A stretch of 64,000 nt of DNA from Helicobacteraceae bacterium (GTDB lineage: Bacteria; Campylobacterota; Campylobacteria; Campylobacterales; Sulfurimonadaceae), in assembly GCA_947498025.1 (NCBI GenBank), contig CANMJR010000005.1, forward strand, positions 43,228 to 107,227, written 5' to 3'. Positions within the stretch are counted from its first letter, which is position 1. Each line of letters begins with the position of its first letter. This document shows, piece by piece, positions 41,164-50,835 of this stretch. Made by a program: the position numbers and the translations under genes. Below the pieces are notes generated by a model. It did not search any database, had not been told where the DNA came from, and saw only the letters and a program-made list of their open reading frames with translations.

Positions 41164-41171
41164 CTAATAAG

Positions 41172-42467
41172 CTATTTACCAAAAAATTTGTAGTAGAAAT
41201 CTTTGATGGTTCTTAATTTTTCTCTGTTTATAGCTAAAGAACCCTTTTCGATTTTACCGCTTGGGAGTGTCGTTCCTGCGGCTATCATGACATCGTCTTC
41301 TATTATAAGAGGTGCGATGAGTTGACTGTCGCTTCCGATAAAAACATTTTTGCCTATGACGGTTTTATATTTTTTGATACCGTCATAGTTACATGTGATT
41401 ACACCTGCTCCGATGTTTGTTCCCTCATCTACCTCTGAGTCGCCGATGTAGCTTAAATGCCCGGCTTTTACCCCAATGAGTTTACTTTGCTTGACCTCTA
41501 CAAAGTTTCCTATGTGCGTGTCTGTAATGTGAGAAAGCGGGCGAAGGTGCGCCATTGGCCCAACATCTGAATTTATAACAGTAGAGTTTTCTATAACGCT
41601 TCCTGCTTTGATGTGAGACTCTTTTATATGTGTGTTCCCCGTAAAGCGGCAGCCGTTTTCAACAATACATTCGCCCTCAAAAACTACTCCCTCTTCAATG
41701 TAGATGGTGGATGGAAGCTGCATAATGACACCGGCATTCATCCATGCAGATTTAATTTTATCCTGCATAATTTCCTCCGCATGTGCCAAATCAAGTTTTG
41801 AATTGATACCTTTAAAACACTCTTCATTCACCACAAGAGGGGTAATGTTGCATCCATCCGCCTTTGCCATGGAGATAACATCCGTCAGGTAGTACTCCTG
41901 TTGGGCGTTTTCGTTGCTTAGTTGCGGAATGTACTTCTCTAAAACACTCTTTGAAAAGGCGTAAATTCCGGCATTCACGCTTGTCACTCCAAGCTCATAT
42001 TCTGAGGCATCCTTTTGTTCAACTATGCGGACAACCTGCTCATCTTCTATGATAACACGACCGTATCCGTCTGGATTTTCTAATTCAAAGATTGACATAA
42101 TAATGTCAGCTTCTATTTCTAAAAAACCTTTGAGTGCATCTGCGGTAATAAGCGGCATGTCACCGTTTAGAACTAAAACTTTTTCATTCTTGGGTGCAAT
42201 ATTTTTCATTGCTCCACCGGTTCCTGGGAAGTTCTCTGCATCTTGAACTATGAAGTTAATATCGTCAAAATAGAGACTCATCTGTTCAATTACAGCCTCT
42301 TTCTGGTGGGCTACAACTACACTGATATCATCTGAAATCTCTTTTGAAGCTTTGATGATATGGTAAAGCATAGGTTTTCCGCTAATCGTGTGGAGAACTT
42401 TTGCCTTTGGGGATTTCATACGGCTGCCTTTGCCGGCTGCTAAAATTACTATGCTTATGTTACTCAC
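41172..42467 (-). CDS. glmU: bifunctional UDP-N-acetylglucosamine pyrophosphorylase / glucosamine-1-phosphate acetyltransferase
   Basis: The 431-residue enzyme makes UDP-GlcNAc. The N-terminal uridylyltransferase has '[26 protein letters not shown]', quoted in part here as 'AAGKGSRM', and 'LNGDMPL'; the C-terminal half is a left-handed beta helix of hexapeptide repeats ('[16 protein letters not shown]', '[15 protein letters not shown]'). The GTG at 42467 is preferred as start: it overlaps the upstream stop by four bases and has GGAG eight bases before it. The ATG at 42485 is the longer alternative. Confidence 0.95.
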   Translation of the reverse strand: MSNISIVILAAGKGSRMKSPKAKVLHTISGKPMLYHIIKASKEISDDISVVVAHQKEAVIEQMSLYFDDINFIVQDAENFPGTGGAMKNIAPKNEKVLVLNGDMPLITADALKGFLEIEADIIMSIFELENPDGYGRVIIEDEQVVRIVEQKDASEYELGVTSVNAGIYAFSKSVLEKYIPQLSNENAQQEYYLTDVISMAKADGCNITPLVVNEECFKGINSKLDLAHAEEIMQDKIKSAWMNAGVIMQLPSTIYIEEGVVFEGECIVENGCRFTGNTHIKESHIKAGSVIENSTVINSDVGPMAHLRPLSHITDTHIGNFVEVKQSKLIGVKAGHLSYIGDSEVDEGTNIGAGVITCNYDGIKKYKTVIGKNVFIGSDSQLIAPLIIEDDVMIAAGTTLPSGKIEKGSLAINREKLRTIKDFYYKFFGK

Positions 42468-43777
42468 TGTTTTTTCTCCACACATGTTGAATTGTCTTTT
42501 TTGATTGTAAATTCATCCGCAATTTTGCCCTCTATGGTTAAAAATTTAGAGCTTAGAGTGGTCGGCGTAATGTCGATGATGAGTGAACCCATAGTCTCAA
42601 AGCTAAAGGGCATTGCAGGGTGTTTGAGCTCCGCATGGTCAAGCTTTGAAGAGGAGCCGCAAACTTGGTAGATTGTTCCGCTGTTTTTTGCAGCTTTGAG
42701 GGGTTTGGTGTAGCATGTGGAGCTATCTTGCAGAACATGTTTTTTAGCATCAAAAGTATCGCTTTTTCCTGTGTGGTTTACCAAAAGTTTTGAGCGCTCA
42801 TAGTCATGCGAGTGTCCGCTCACAACCAAATCAACCCCAAACTCATCAAAAATAGGAACAAAAGTTTCTCGCATCTCTTTTAATCTTCCTCCGCTGTCGT
42901 AGTCGCTGTCAGATTTATGTCCGCCGTCCGTATAGGGTGGGGTGTGAAAAGCAACAATGACCCATGGTTTAGTATTTGCTTTTAAATCTTCTCTGAGCCA
43001 TGATGCCATTTCGCCGTCACTTTTTCTACTTACTGTTTCGCTGTCTAACATGACTAAATGAAGATTACCGTTATCAATAGAGTAAAACTCCTCATGTTCG
43101 CTTGGCACACCGCCGCTCTCTGCGTCTGTCGGAAAATCCCAGATATTATAAAAAGCCCATCTTCTTGCATCATGGTTGCCTATAATAGCCCATGGAACAA
43201 ACTTTTGCACCAGCTCTTTATAGGGTTCAAACAAACCTTCGTTATACTCTTTTTGCGTTCCGCTCGTGTAGGCATTGTCTCCTAAAAGAATCCACATGTT
43301 AAGATTGTTTAAATCATCGCCTATATATTTTAACATCTCTTGATACACTTTTGTCTGATTTTCACCCTTTTTACCGCTATCGCCTATAAGCCAGAGCTTT
43401 TGAGATTCAGCCTTCTGGCATAGTGTCGTAAAACTTCTCTCTTCGTTGTTTATCTCCATAGAGGGAGATTTCACCAAGTAAAAATATTTTGTACATTCGC
43501 CTAAATTTGAGAGAGTGATGGAGTGTTTATCTGTTGCTTTGATGTCGCTTACGGTCTCATTTTTTCCTTCATTTGAGAGACCGTAACTCACCTCACCAAT
43601 CTCTTGCTGGGGACTTTGCCATTTTATAGTTATGGAGTTGTCGGTTTGCATCACCATATAGGGCTGTCGCTCAAGAAAGGCATAACTGCCGTACGTTATG
43701 TCGATAACTCTAAAGAAACCATAAGCTACGGCAATAAAAAATATAAGGAGTAAACCTTTTTTAATATTTTTTTTCAA
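42464..43777 (-). CDS. exported purple-acid-phosphatase-like metallophosphoesterase
   Basis: The 437-residue protein has an N-terminal membrane helix/signal (about 8-23), a fibronectin-like domain ('[21 protein letters not shown]', residues about 47-115) and a metallophosphoesterase domain. The metal motifs are 'LIGDSGKKG', 'LLGDNAY', 'IIGNHDAR', 'VAFHTPPY' and '[12 protein letters not shown]'. The layout is that of purple acid phosphatases. It starts with TTG after AAGGA and overlaps the PAP2 gene by 17 bases. The substrate is probably an envelope or periplasmic phosphoester. Confidence 0.88.
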   Translation of the reverse strand: MKKNIKKGLLLIFFIAVAYGFFRVIDITYGSYAFLERQPYMVMQTDNSITIKWQSPQQEIGEVSYGLSNEGKNETVSDIKATDKHSITLSNLGECTKYFYLVKSPSMEINNEERSFTTLCQKAESQKLWLIGDSGKKGENQTKVYQEMLKYIGDDLNNLNMWILLGDNAYTSGTQKEYNEGLFEPYKELVQKFVPWAIIGNHDARRWAFYNIWDFPTDAESGGVPSEHEEFYSIDNGNLHLVMLDSETVSRKSDGEMASWLREDLKANTKPWVIVAFHTPPYTDGGHKSDSDYDSGGRLKEMRETFVPIFDEFGVDLVVSGHSHDYERSKLLVNHTGKSDTFDAKKHVLQDSSTCYTKPLKAAKNSGTIYQVCGSSSKLDHAELKHPAMPFSFETMGSLIIDITPTTLSSKFLTIEGKIADEFTIKKDNSTCVEKKQ

Positions 43778-44435
43778 TTTTTTCCTTCATTTTTGAATAG
43801 ATAAACATAGCCGATAGTGTTCCTACAATTATACCAGCAAAGATATCACTTACGAAATGGTCGCTGTCTAAAATCCTGCCAAAAACAAGAATAGTAGCAA
43901 TGCTTAGCCATAGATAGAAATACTTTGGAAAAAGAATGCAAAGGTAGGTAAATGCAGCAAAAACAGTCGTCGTATGACCTGATGGAAATGAGGAATAGGT
44001 CGTAGGAGCATTTATTAGCGTAAAAAAATGGTGTTTCATCTTCTCTATAAAACCCATCTCAAAGTTTTGAAAAAGTAAAAAACCGTATGTATCTCCTCCC
44101 TCTCTTAGACCCCAAGGACGAATACGCCCGAAAATATTTTTCAGTACTAAACTTATAAGCCCTGAAAAAAGATTTATGTAGAGTAAAAACAGAAATCTTT
44201 GAGCAAAGAGTTCTGTTTTTTTGATAAATTTGAAAATAATAAATCCAATAATTGCAGTGGCAAAGTACCAATGCGATTCGCCCCAGATGCTTATAAAATC
44301 GCCAAGAGTTTCGAAAGTTTCTTTATTGGTTATAAAATATTTTGCAACCGTTTTATCTATAAAAAAGTAAGAGATAAAAATGAGAAATAGTAAAGATGCG
44401 ATATATAAAAAGTACTGCTTTTTTGAAAAAATCAT
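43761..44435 (-). CDS. PAP2 superfamily membrane phosphatase
   Basis: The 224-residue membrane protein has the three PAP2 motifs: 'KNIFGRIRP' (KxxxxxxRP type), 'SFPSGHTT' and 'GRILDSDHFVSD' (xRxxxxxHxxxD type), among five or six helices. Such enzymes dephosphorylate undecaprenyl pyrophosphate, phosphatidylglycerol phosphate or lipid A. The neighbouring ArnT-like transferase makes a lipid A or carrier-lipid role likely. The ATG at 44435 overlaps the upstream stop by four bases with AAGGG at good spacing; the frame extends to 44459. Confidence 0.88.
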   Translation of the reverse strand: MIFSKKQYFLYIASLLFLIFISYFFIDKTVAKYFITNKETFETLGDFISIWGESHWYFATAIIGFIIFKFIKKTELFAQRFLFLLYINLFSGLISLVLKNIFGRIRPWGLREGGDTYGFLLFQNFEMGFIEKMKHHFFTLINAPTTYSSFPSGHTTTVFAAFTYLCILFPKYFYLWLSIATILVFGRILDSDHFVSDIFAGIIVGTLSAMFIYSKMKEKIEKKY

Positions 44436-45871
44436 TTGAGCCCTTGGTAGTTGGTGCATGTTACAAAATGGACTTTGTTTACTCTGTTTGAGCTCAGAAT
44501 TATATCAAACTCGGCATGTGGAATTACTTTGTCACATCGAGCGTATTGCGATATCTCTTTTTTAAAGCAGTAGGTATTTATAAAGAGTAAATCTTTACCG
44601 ATTGCGGACTCCTTCTCCCAGATGTCAAACTGATCTTTTCTGTCGTCGATGAGAAAAACGGATGAGTTGTAATCACGGTTGTAATACATGGCACGGGAGG
44701 CAAGTGTCCAGTTTGTAACGGCAAGTGCGCTACTCGGAGTGTTTGCTATTTGCTCATTTGCTTTTTCCATAATCATATCCCAACCGTAAATATCACGGTG
44801 CGGTGACTGATAATCGGGAAAAGGCAAGAACTTAAAGCCAAGTTCCGCATAGGCTATGGAGCTCAAAAGCAAGCCAAAAATTATTGCAAATTTCAGATAC
44901 TTTTTCATTTTTGTGCCCAGTTGCAGAGCGTAGTTACTGCCGATTGGTATAAAAAGAAGATAAAAAAGAGCGCTCCAGTGAGGCAGGGCGGTTTTATGGA
45001 GTGAGGCGTAGCTAAAAAATAGAATAAAAACTAAACCAAAAAGAGCGGTGAGAAACAGCGTGTCGTTTTTGCTGCGCAGAGCCTTATAGAGTCCATAAAA
45101 AGCAAGTGGAAAGAGAAACGGATTGTATGCCGCAAACTGAGCGGCAATGGAGCTAAAGAATGCACTCCATTTAATTGCATTTGCACCCACAACATGCTCA
45201 CTCTGATAGGCAAAACTTGACCAGTCGTTTTGGATATTCCAGATGATTACCGGAGAGATAATGATGAGAGCCATGAAGATGGCGGGGATGATTTTAGGAG
45301 TGTAAAAAAGTTCGTATCTTTTTTTTATAATGAAGTATAAAATAATCGGAGCAATAAAAAGAACTGCCGTGTATTTTGCTAAACCTGCCAAACCTAAAAG
45401 CGTTCCGAGCAGAATCCAGTTGCCAAGGGAGCTCTCTTTTTCTAACTTGATAACGGCAAAAATAGTCGGCAGAATAAGTAGAAAAAGAAGCGTGTCGGGC
45501 ATGAGCATCAAAAAGAGAGCATTGAATAAAAAAGAGGCATGAAGCACTAAAACAGCTATGAATGCCTCATTTTTGTTTTGGTTAATATCGTAAATAAGTT
45601 TATATACAAAAAGAGAGGTAGCAAAGCCGATAAGTATGGCGGCTACTCTTGCCCCAAACTCATTTGTACCGAAAATGGAGGTGAAGATGTACTGAATCCA
45701 GCCAACCAAAGGAGGGTGATCAAAATAGCTCAAATCTAGGTTTAAGGCGTAAAGCACATAGTGCGCTTCATCCACTCCTAGCCCTACAAAAGGGGCTAAT
45801 GAGAGCCTTAAAAGGGCTACAAAAAGAGTGAAGTATAAAAAAAGAGCGTGCTCTTTAAGAAACAAGCGCAT
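44432..45871 (-). CDS. GT39 family (ArnT/PMT-like) membrane glycosyltransferase
   Basis: The protein (479 residues from the ATG at 45871) has about ten hydrophobic helices and, in the first periplasmic loop, the catalytic acidic motif 'GVDEAHYVLYA' followed by 'LSYFDHPPLVGW', characteristic of transferases that use a polyprenyl-phosphate sugar. The acceptor may be lipid A, another glycan or protein. The frame continues 42 residues upstream to 45997, but that stretch overlaps the GT9 gene and lacks membrane character. A second, related transferase lies at 48059. Confidence 0.87.
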   Translation of the reverse strand: MRLFLKEHALFLYFTLFVALLRLSLAPFVGLGVDEAHYVLYALNLDLSYFDHPPLVGWIQYIFTSIFGTNEFGARVAAILIGFATSLFVYKLIYDINQNKNEAFIAVLVLHASFLFNALFLMLMPDTLLFLLILPTIFAVIKLEKESSLGNWILLGTLLGLAGLAKYTAVLFIAPIILYFIIKKRYELFYTPKIIPAIFMALIIISPVIIWNIQNDWSSFAYQSEHVVGANAIKWSAFFSSIAAQFAAYNPFLFPLAFYGLYKALRSKNDTLFLTALFGLVFILFFSYASLHKTALPHWSALFYLLFIPIGSNYALQLGTKMKKYLKFAIIFGLLLSSIAYAELGFKFLPFPDYQSPHRDIYGWDMIMEKANEQIANTPSSALAVTNWTLASRAMYYNRDYNSSVFLIDDRKDQFDIWEKESAIGKDLLFINTYCFKKEISQYARCDKVIPHAEFDIILSSNRVNKVHFVTCTNYQGLK

Positions 45872-47078
45872 CAAGTTTAAATTTAAGAGTGTTAAATACC
45901 AAATCGGCTGTAATAACTTGGATACATTGGTTGTCCGAACATGGTGTTTTTCTGTGGTTTGAAGCACTGACGCAAGGACTGCATGCCATTCCTGCATAAA
46001 TAGGAGTTGTAGAACCTAAAGAGCCGTAGAGTGCGGGTGTCTCAGGACCGAAAATTACAAATGTATGCATGTCGGTGATTGAAGCAAAGTGGGCAGGCCC
46101 TGAGTCGTTAGTGAGCATAAATTTACTCACACTGTAGAGTGCAGGAAGCTGTAAAAACTTCACCGCTCCGGCAAAGTTTATACATCTTTTGTCGTTTACA
46201 TATCTTGTTAAGAGTTCCGCTCCCTCTTTCTCAGCCGGTGCACCCGTGAGAAGAATCAATGCATGCGGATTGTAAGCTAATATTTTTTTAATAACATCAC
46301 CGTAGTTTTCTCTGTCCCAACGGCGTTGCGGAAGAAGGTCGGAGGCGTTGGAATTTACCAAAATAACAGGATTTTTCTCTCTGTTAAATCCCTCAAACAT
46401 GTCGGCAATAGTTGCTTGAATGCTCAGTTGCTCCTCATCGCTTATAACCGCTTTTGCAATTACAATTTCAGAGTCAGGAATAACTCTTTTTGTGTAGGGA
46501 AGCTCTACTTTTTCACAGAGAAGTGCATCTACCAAAGAGATAAAGTTTTTTGCAATATGCTGGTGCGGATTGTAGGCTACTTTTTTTGTTAAAAAATCGC
46601 CGCGGTAAAGCCCTTCGTTATGAAATGCATGAAAACCAACACAGTTTGTAGCTCCGCATGCAGCGGTTAAAAGTGCTGTAAAGCGAGAAAAAAGCTCTAA
46701 ATCAATTACGGAGTCTATCTCGTTTTTGCGGCACCATGAAAGAAAGTTTAAAGAGCTCTTCGCCAAGTTTACAATACTGCTCTCATCGATAGTGTAGATA
46801 TTTTTTTCTTTTACGGTTTCTAAAAGTTGCAAACTCACCTTGTTTTTAGAAAATATTACAAAAAAGAGTTCACCCTCAATATTTGCTTTGAGCTTTCGCA
46901 TGGCAGGGTCAACGATAATGGCACTTCCCATCTCTGAAAGCTCAATCAGAAGCACATTTTTTGGTTTTACAGTTCTTGACGGATAGAATAACTCTACTAT
47001 TTTTTTAATTAAAGTACCGATAAATGCAAGTGGAACGCCTGCATAGTGGTCAATATTTCTCATTGTATCTACATTCAT
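45855..47078 (-). CDS. GT9 family glycosyltransferase (heptosyltransferase-like)
   Basis: The 407-residue cytoplasmic protein resembles ADP-heptose:LPS heptosyltransferases: an N-terminal Rossmann half ('VLLIELSEMGSAIIVDPAM'), the donor-binding half with 'VNSNASDLLPQRRWDRENY', 'LLTGAPAEKEGAE' and the family signature 'LTNDSGPAHFASI'. A cysteine cluster near the end ('ACSPCVSASNHRKTPCSDNQC') is notable. It probably adds a sugar to a lipid-linked or core oligosaccharide. It sits in the envelope cluster between a flippase-like gene and a GT39 gene. Confidence 0.87.
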   Translation of the reverse strand: MNVDTMRNIDHYAGVPLAFIGTLIKKIVELFYPSRTVKPKNVLLIELSEMGSAIIVDPAMRKLKANIEGELFFVIFSKNKVSLQLLETVKEKNIYTIDESSIVNLAKSSLNFLSWCRKNEIDSVIDLELFSRFTALLTAACGATNCVGFHAFHNEGLYRGDFLTKKVAYNPHQHIAKNFISLVDALLCEKVELPYTKRVIPDSEIVIAKAVISDEEQLSIQATIADMFEGFNREKNPVILVNSNASDLLPQRRWDRENYGDVIKKILAYNPHALILLTGAPAEKEGAELLTRYVNDKRCINFAGAVKFLQLPALYSVSKFMLTNDSGPAHFASITDMHTFVIFGPETPALYGSLGSTTPIYAGMACSPCVSASNHRKTPCSDNQCIQVITADLVFNTLKFKLDALVS

Positions 47079-47100
47079 GTGATTGAATCCTTTGTAATTT

Positions 47101-48006
47101 TTAAGTTGCTTTTTTGCTTTTTATCCAAAAGTATGAACCGGGGAGCGAACTGATAATGAGCAGTAATCCATAGAGAATACTCATCGCCAAAACTTTTGTC
47201 TGGTCTGCTCCTATGAGCATAAATATCCCAACCATTGCACCCTCTCTGATTCCCCAGCCTGCAAGAGAGATAGGAACAATCGTAAGCAAAAATACGGGTG
47301 GAACGGCTATAAGAAAGATTTGAAACGGCATGTGAAAATCTATGCTCCAAGCGAGCGCATAGATGGTTAAAACCGAAAAGAGATGAACTACTACGGAGAT
47401 AGCGATATGTTTTAGAAGCAGAGTTCTGTCTGCGTAAAGAGTGTTTAACCTTTTTGCCAGACGATGGAAAAGGTTTAAAAATTTATAATTTGCTAAAAAT
47501 GTGATTTTTTCAAGTTGAAAGAGAAGTGCAAAACCGCTGATTCCGCTGATTGCAATAAAAATAATAAGCAGTGAAAAGTCACTGTCGAATGCACCGAAAA
47601 AGAGGGTGGTTGCCAAAAGATTTAAAACTAAAAGCCCAACCAAACCAACAACTCTGTCCACAAATATGCCATAAAAAGCATCTTTTTTATCATACCCTTT
47701 TTGAGAAAGATCAATGATGCGTACAGCGTCTCCGCCTATACTGCTCGGCAATACCTGATTAAAAAAAGAGCCCTTAAAATAGCTTTGTACATAGTAGGAA
47801 ACGCTCTCTTTAAAAACCAAAAGACGCATAATGAGTCGCCATCTGTATGCCGCTATAAAAGTGCTTGCAACTTGAAAAAGAAGGGCAATTGCGATGGTTC
47901 CGCCATGGGATTTTGCAAGAATATTTAGAAGATTTTCAAAGTTCACATACTTAAATAGAAAATAAAACATAACAATTGTGATGATAAGTTTTATAATATT
48001 TTTCAT
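47101..48006 (-). CDS. lysylphosphatidylglycerol synthase TM region/UPF0104 family membrane protein (flippase-like)
   Basis: The 301-residue protein has about eight helices and the UPF0104/AglD-like motifs 'AAYRWRLIMRLL', 'NQVLPSSIGGDAVRI', 'FVDRVVGLVGLL' and 'GWGIREGAMVGIFM'. The family covers the membrane part of MprF and stand-alone proteins found with glycosyltransferases, thought to move or bind lipid-linked substrates. It has no synthetase domain, so it does not aminoacylate lipids. Its place between GT9 and GT39 genes suggests a role in making or moving lipid-linked sugar. Confidence 0.85.
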   Translation of the reverse strand: MKNIIKLIITIVMFYFLFKYVNFENLLNILAKSHGGTIAIALLFQVASTFIAAYRWRLIMRLLVFKESVSYYVQSYFKGSFFNQVLPSSIGGDAVRIIDLSQKGYDKKDAFYGIFVDRVVGLVGLLVLNLLATTLFFGAFDSDFSLLIIFIAISGISGFALLFQLEKITFLANYKFLNLFHRLAKRLNTLYADRTLLLKHIAISVVVHLFSVLTIYALAWSIDFHMPFQIFLIAVPPVFLLTIVPISLAGWGIREGAMVGIFMLIGADQTKVLAMSILYGLLLIISSLPGSYFWIKSKKAT

Positions 48007-48058
48007 GTTTCACCGTGCTTAAAATTAGTGTGATTTTATCAAAAAAACGATTAAATAT

Positions 48059-49468
48059 CTACTTTGCATCCCAGACTCGATAGATATAAAATGTTTTTTC
48101 ATCCTTAATCCCTTTTTTGACTTTGAGTGTATCGACCAAATCTACAACATTGTATATCTTTTGAAGTCCCTCTAACTCTGGTTCTCTTGTTAAAACTAAG
48201 CCCTCTTTTAGAAAATTCTCTTTTCTCCACATGTCATATTGCGAAAATCTTGTAGGAAGTGCAACATCTGTCTCTGGATGATTTTTAAGGTAATATTTAA
48301 GATATGCAGCGGTTGTCAAGTGGTCGCCGTAAAAGCTGTCATTCTCTTTTACATGTTTTTGCAGAAGCTGTACAGCCTCTCTGAATCCGTCCATTCTCTC
48401 TTGAACAACTTCCAGATAAAAGAGAAATCCAAAACGACCTAGGATCGTTAGAGTTAAGGCTATCGCCAGAGCGACTTTGAAAGTTTTAATCAGTTTGTAA
48501 TGCTCAAACATGTAAGCACTCAGTATAGCACCTCCGATATATGCGGGAGCGGTGTAGTTGAGTGCCATTCTGCTATAGAAACTTTTGTAGAAGAAAAAGA
48601 GTAAAACGACTGCCACGCTGAGTGAGAGAAAAAAGAGTTTGTTATCTCTGAAATAGAGTCTCTCCTTTACTAAAAAGTAGAACAAAATAGCGGTAAAAAC
48701 AGGTGAGAAAATTCCAAACTGCCCTGCAAAAAATTCAAAGAAAAGATGAGGATAAAAATCAAATGTCTCAGTTGTGCCATGCCCTAGTTGAAAAGCAAAA
48801 CTAATCCAATCATTTTGAGCGTTCCATAAAAGCATAGGAGAGACAATAAAAAGAGCGATGAGAGCCGCTAGAAAGAAGTTTATATTCGTCAGAATATCCC
48901 TTCTTTTAAGGAGTATAAAAATCAAAAGTATAAAAACAAAAAGTATGGCCGTATATTTGCTCAGCATCATAAGTCCGAGCATAACACCGGTTAAAAGATA
49001 GTCGCTTCTTCTGCCGTAAAAAATGGCTTTATAGGAGTAATAAAGTGTGAGTGACCAAAAGAGAATAAGAGGAGAATCAGGAGTGGTTAAAATATAGCCT
49101 GCATGCACGATAATAACGCTTGAGAATATGAGAACCGAGGTAAGAGCAACTCTCTCGTCAAACATCTCTTTTGAGAGTTTGAAAATATAGAGGGCTGCGA
49201 TGCTCATGGAGAGGACATTTACCAGTCGAACGCCCCATTCCGACTCTGAAATAAAATTGGTAAGGTAAATCATGTATGCAATCATAGGCGGATGGTCGTA
49301 GTAGCCGCTTTGAAGGTGATGGCTCCACATCCAGTAGTAGGCTTCATCGCCATGCAGAGGCAGATAGCCATTATAAATAGTGCTGAAAAGTGCCAAAAAT
49401 AGGATGATAAGATAAGCACTTTTTGTTGGAGTTTTGTATAAAAAATTGAGCATGTTTTGATAATCCAT
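48059..49468 (-). CDS. GT39 family membrane glycosyltransferase, second copy
   Basis: The 469-residue polytopic protein shares the GT39 plan of its neighbour at 44432: 'LPLHGDEAYYWMWSHHLQSG' with the catalytic acidic pair and 'YYDHPPMIAYM', then about ten helices and a C-terminal soluble part. The two copies are clearly related but diverged, so different donors or acceptors are likely. It is the first gene of the minus-strand envelope run that ends with glmU. Confidence 0.87.
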   Translation of the reverse strand: MDYQNMLNFLYKTPTKSAYLIILFLALFSTIYNGYLPLHGDEAYYWMWSHHLQSGYYDHPPMIAYMIYLTNFISESEWGVRLVNVLSMSIAALYIFKLSKEMFDERVALTSVLIFSSVIIVHAGYILTTPDSPLILFWSLTLYYSYKAIFYGRRSDYLLTGVMLGLMMLSKYTAILFVFILLIFILLKRRDILTNINFFLAALIALFIVSPMLLWNAQNDWISFAFQLGHGTTETFDFYPHLFFEFFAGQFGIFSPVFTAILFYFLVKERLYFRDNKLFFLSLSVAVVLLFFFYKSFYSRMALNYTAPAYIGGAILSAYMFEHYKLIKTFKVALAIALTLTILGRFGFLFYLEVVQERMDGFREAVQLLQKHVKENDSFYGDHLTTAAYLKYYLKNHPETDVALPTRFSQYDMWRKENFLKEGLVLTREPELEGLQKIYNVVDLVDTLKVKKGIKDEKTFYIYRVWDAK

Positions 49469-49540
49469 AGTAAGTTTGAGTGTGTAATTGTACTGTTTTA
49501 GACTTATTTATTTGGTATGAAAGAGAAAAGCGGAATTCTT

Positions 49541-49626
49541 GGCATAGTGGATATGTGGAGCAGAAAACGACAAGTAGCTTTCAGCAATAAATTAGTAAGT
49601 AGGCATTCCACCTCGGGAGAGGATGG
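49541..49626 (+). repeat. degenerate copy B of a dispersed repeat
   Basis: The GGCAT..CAGCAAT block (49541-49588) comes first and the TTCC..GGATGG block (49606-49626) second, the reverse of copy A at 34170-34239. Such circular permutation is expected if both are remnants of a tandemly repeated unit. Copy B fills most of the 205-base gap before the P63C gene; nothing else is visible there. Confidence 0.6.
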
Positions 49627-49674
49627 AACGAGAAAGTATTAGAAATTCTTTTATCTTGCTCCTACACTGTGTTT

Positions 49675-50559
49675 TTAATCTTCCTCAAATAAACTTGGTT
49701 GAATAGACAACCCTTGCTGTTTTCTCATATTCTGTTTGAATTTATCAAGATTAGAAGAAATTCTTAATATTGATAAAACACCACCTATTTGCAGCGTTAA
49801 TTGTTGCGCTCCAAACTCCGATAACCATTGATGAAATCTTGCCTTTCTTTTTCCATCATCATTTATATTTAATTTATTCAACTCTTGTTTTAAATAGCCT
49901 TTTTCAATAGGTTCATAAACATATAGATTTATAAAATTTCCATAATATTTTGGTCTTGTTCTTGATGTAGTTTTTGGATTATTGTAAATTTTATCAAGTT
50001 CTATAAAAAAATCATCAGGAAAGCGTTTAACCCATTTTTGTATGCCTTCATTAATGTATTGTTCTAATAATAAACGAAGAGCATCATACTTTCTTGAATA
50101 TTGAAAACCTGTTGCTTCATCAACTAGTGCAATAATACCTATTTCTGATAATGCGGATTGTAATATCTCAGCTTTTGCTGCAATGTTTTCCTGTGAAGAA
50201 ATTAATTCTCCGGCTCTTCTGGCATCTAAATATACTGAACATAATTTAGGAAGTATTCTCGCATTGTAGCCTTTGGCTATTTTTGTTCCATCTAAATATT
50301 CCACTTGTTTTAACATTCCAATTAACTCTTGGCTAATAAAAGGTTGTAAATTTTTAGCCGCTAAAAATGGAGGGATTTGAAAATTATCAATTTCTAATCT
50401 TTTATTTTGACCTTTTCTAGGTCTATCAAATGCTTCAAACACGGCACTAGTATTTATTAATCTTGTGTTATTTTCGTCGTCTAATACAGAACATATTAAT
50501 TCAGTATCACCTATTTTTAATGGTGCACTGACAATTGCTTTTGGATATTCTTCTGCCAC
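49675..50559 (-). CDS. P63C domain-containing protein
   Basis: The 294-residue protein matches the P63C family throughout: 'IPPFLAAKNLQPFIS', 'YNARILPKLCSVYLDARRAGEL', 'IIALVDEATGFQY', 'KWVKRFPDDFFIELDKIY', 'RPKYYGNFINLYVYE' and the C-terminal 'RFHQWLSEFGAQQLTLQIGGV'. P63C proteins occur on phages and mobile elements and sporadically in chromosomes; the function is unknown. It starts with a GTG after AAGGA. The AT-rich codon use and the adjoining repeat copy suggest acquisition. The 275 bases upstream (50560-50835), shared with fliP, hold no gene I can support. Confidence 0.88.
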   Translation of the reverse strand: MAEEYPKAIVSAPLKIGDTELICSVLDDENNTRLINTSAVFEAFDRPRKGQNKRLEIDNFQIPPFLAAKNLQPFISQELIGMLKQVEYLDGTKIAKGYNARILPKLCSVYLDARRAGELISSQENIAAKAEILQSALSEIGIIALVDEATGFQYSRKYDALRLLLEQYINEGIQKWVKRFPDDFFIELDKIYNNPKTTSRTRPKYYGNFINLYVYEPIEKGYLKQELNKLNINDDGKRKARFHQWLSEFGAQQLTLQIGGVLSILRISSNLDKFKQNMRKQQGLSIQPSLFEED

Positions 50560-50835
50560 TTATTTTCCTTTGCATTAATTTGTTAAATTTTATCATAAAA
50601 GCTCCATTATATAAAATAATATTTCAAAATGCAATATTTATTAAAATTACTCCAATCTTTGATTTGTCTGCAGGTATCACTTGTTAATATCTAAAATGTT
50701 TCCACATACAAGCGATAAAAAAACAATGATAAGCGAAAAAAGTTATCGGATAAATCAGAAAATACTTTCCTCAGTAATATTTTTCAAATATCTTTTGTGG
50801 TACTATAAGAGTAATTTTTACTTCAAGGTATTTGT

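Noticed and set aside
34170..49626. The two repeat copies considered as template and variable repeats of a diversity-generating retroelement
   Set aside because: No reverse transcriptase gene or adenine-specific variation is present.
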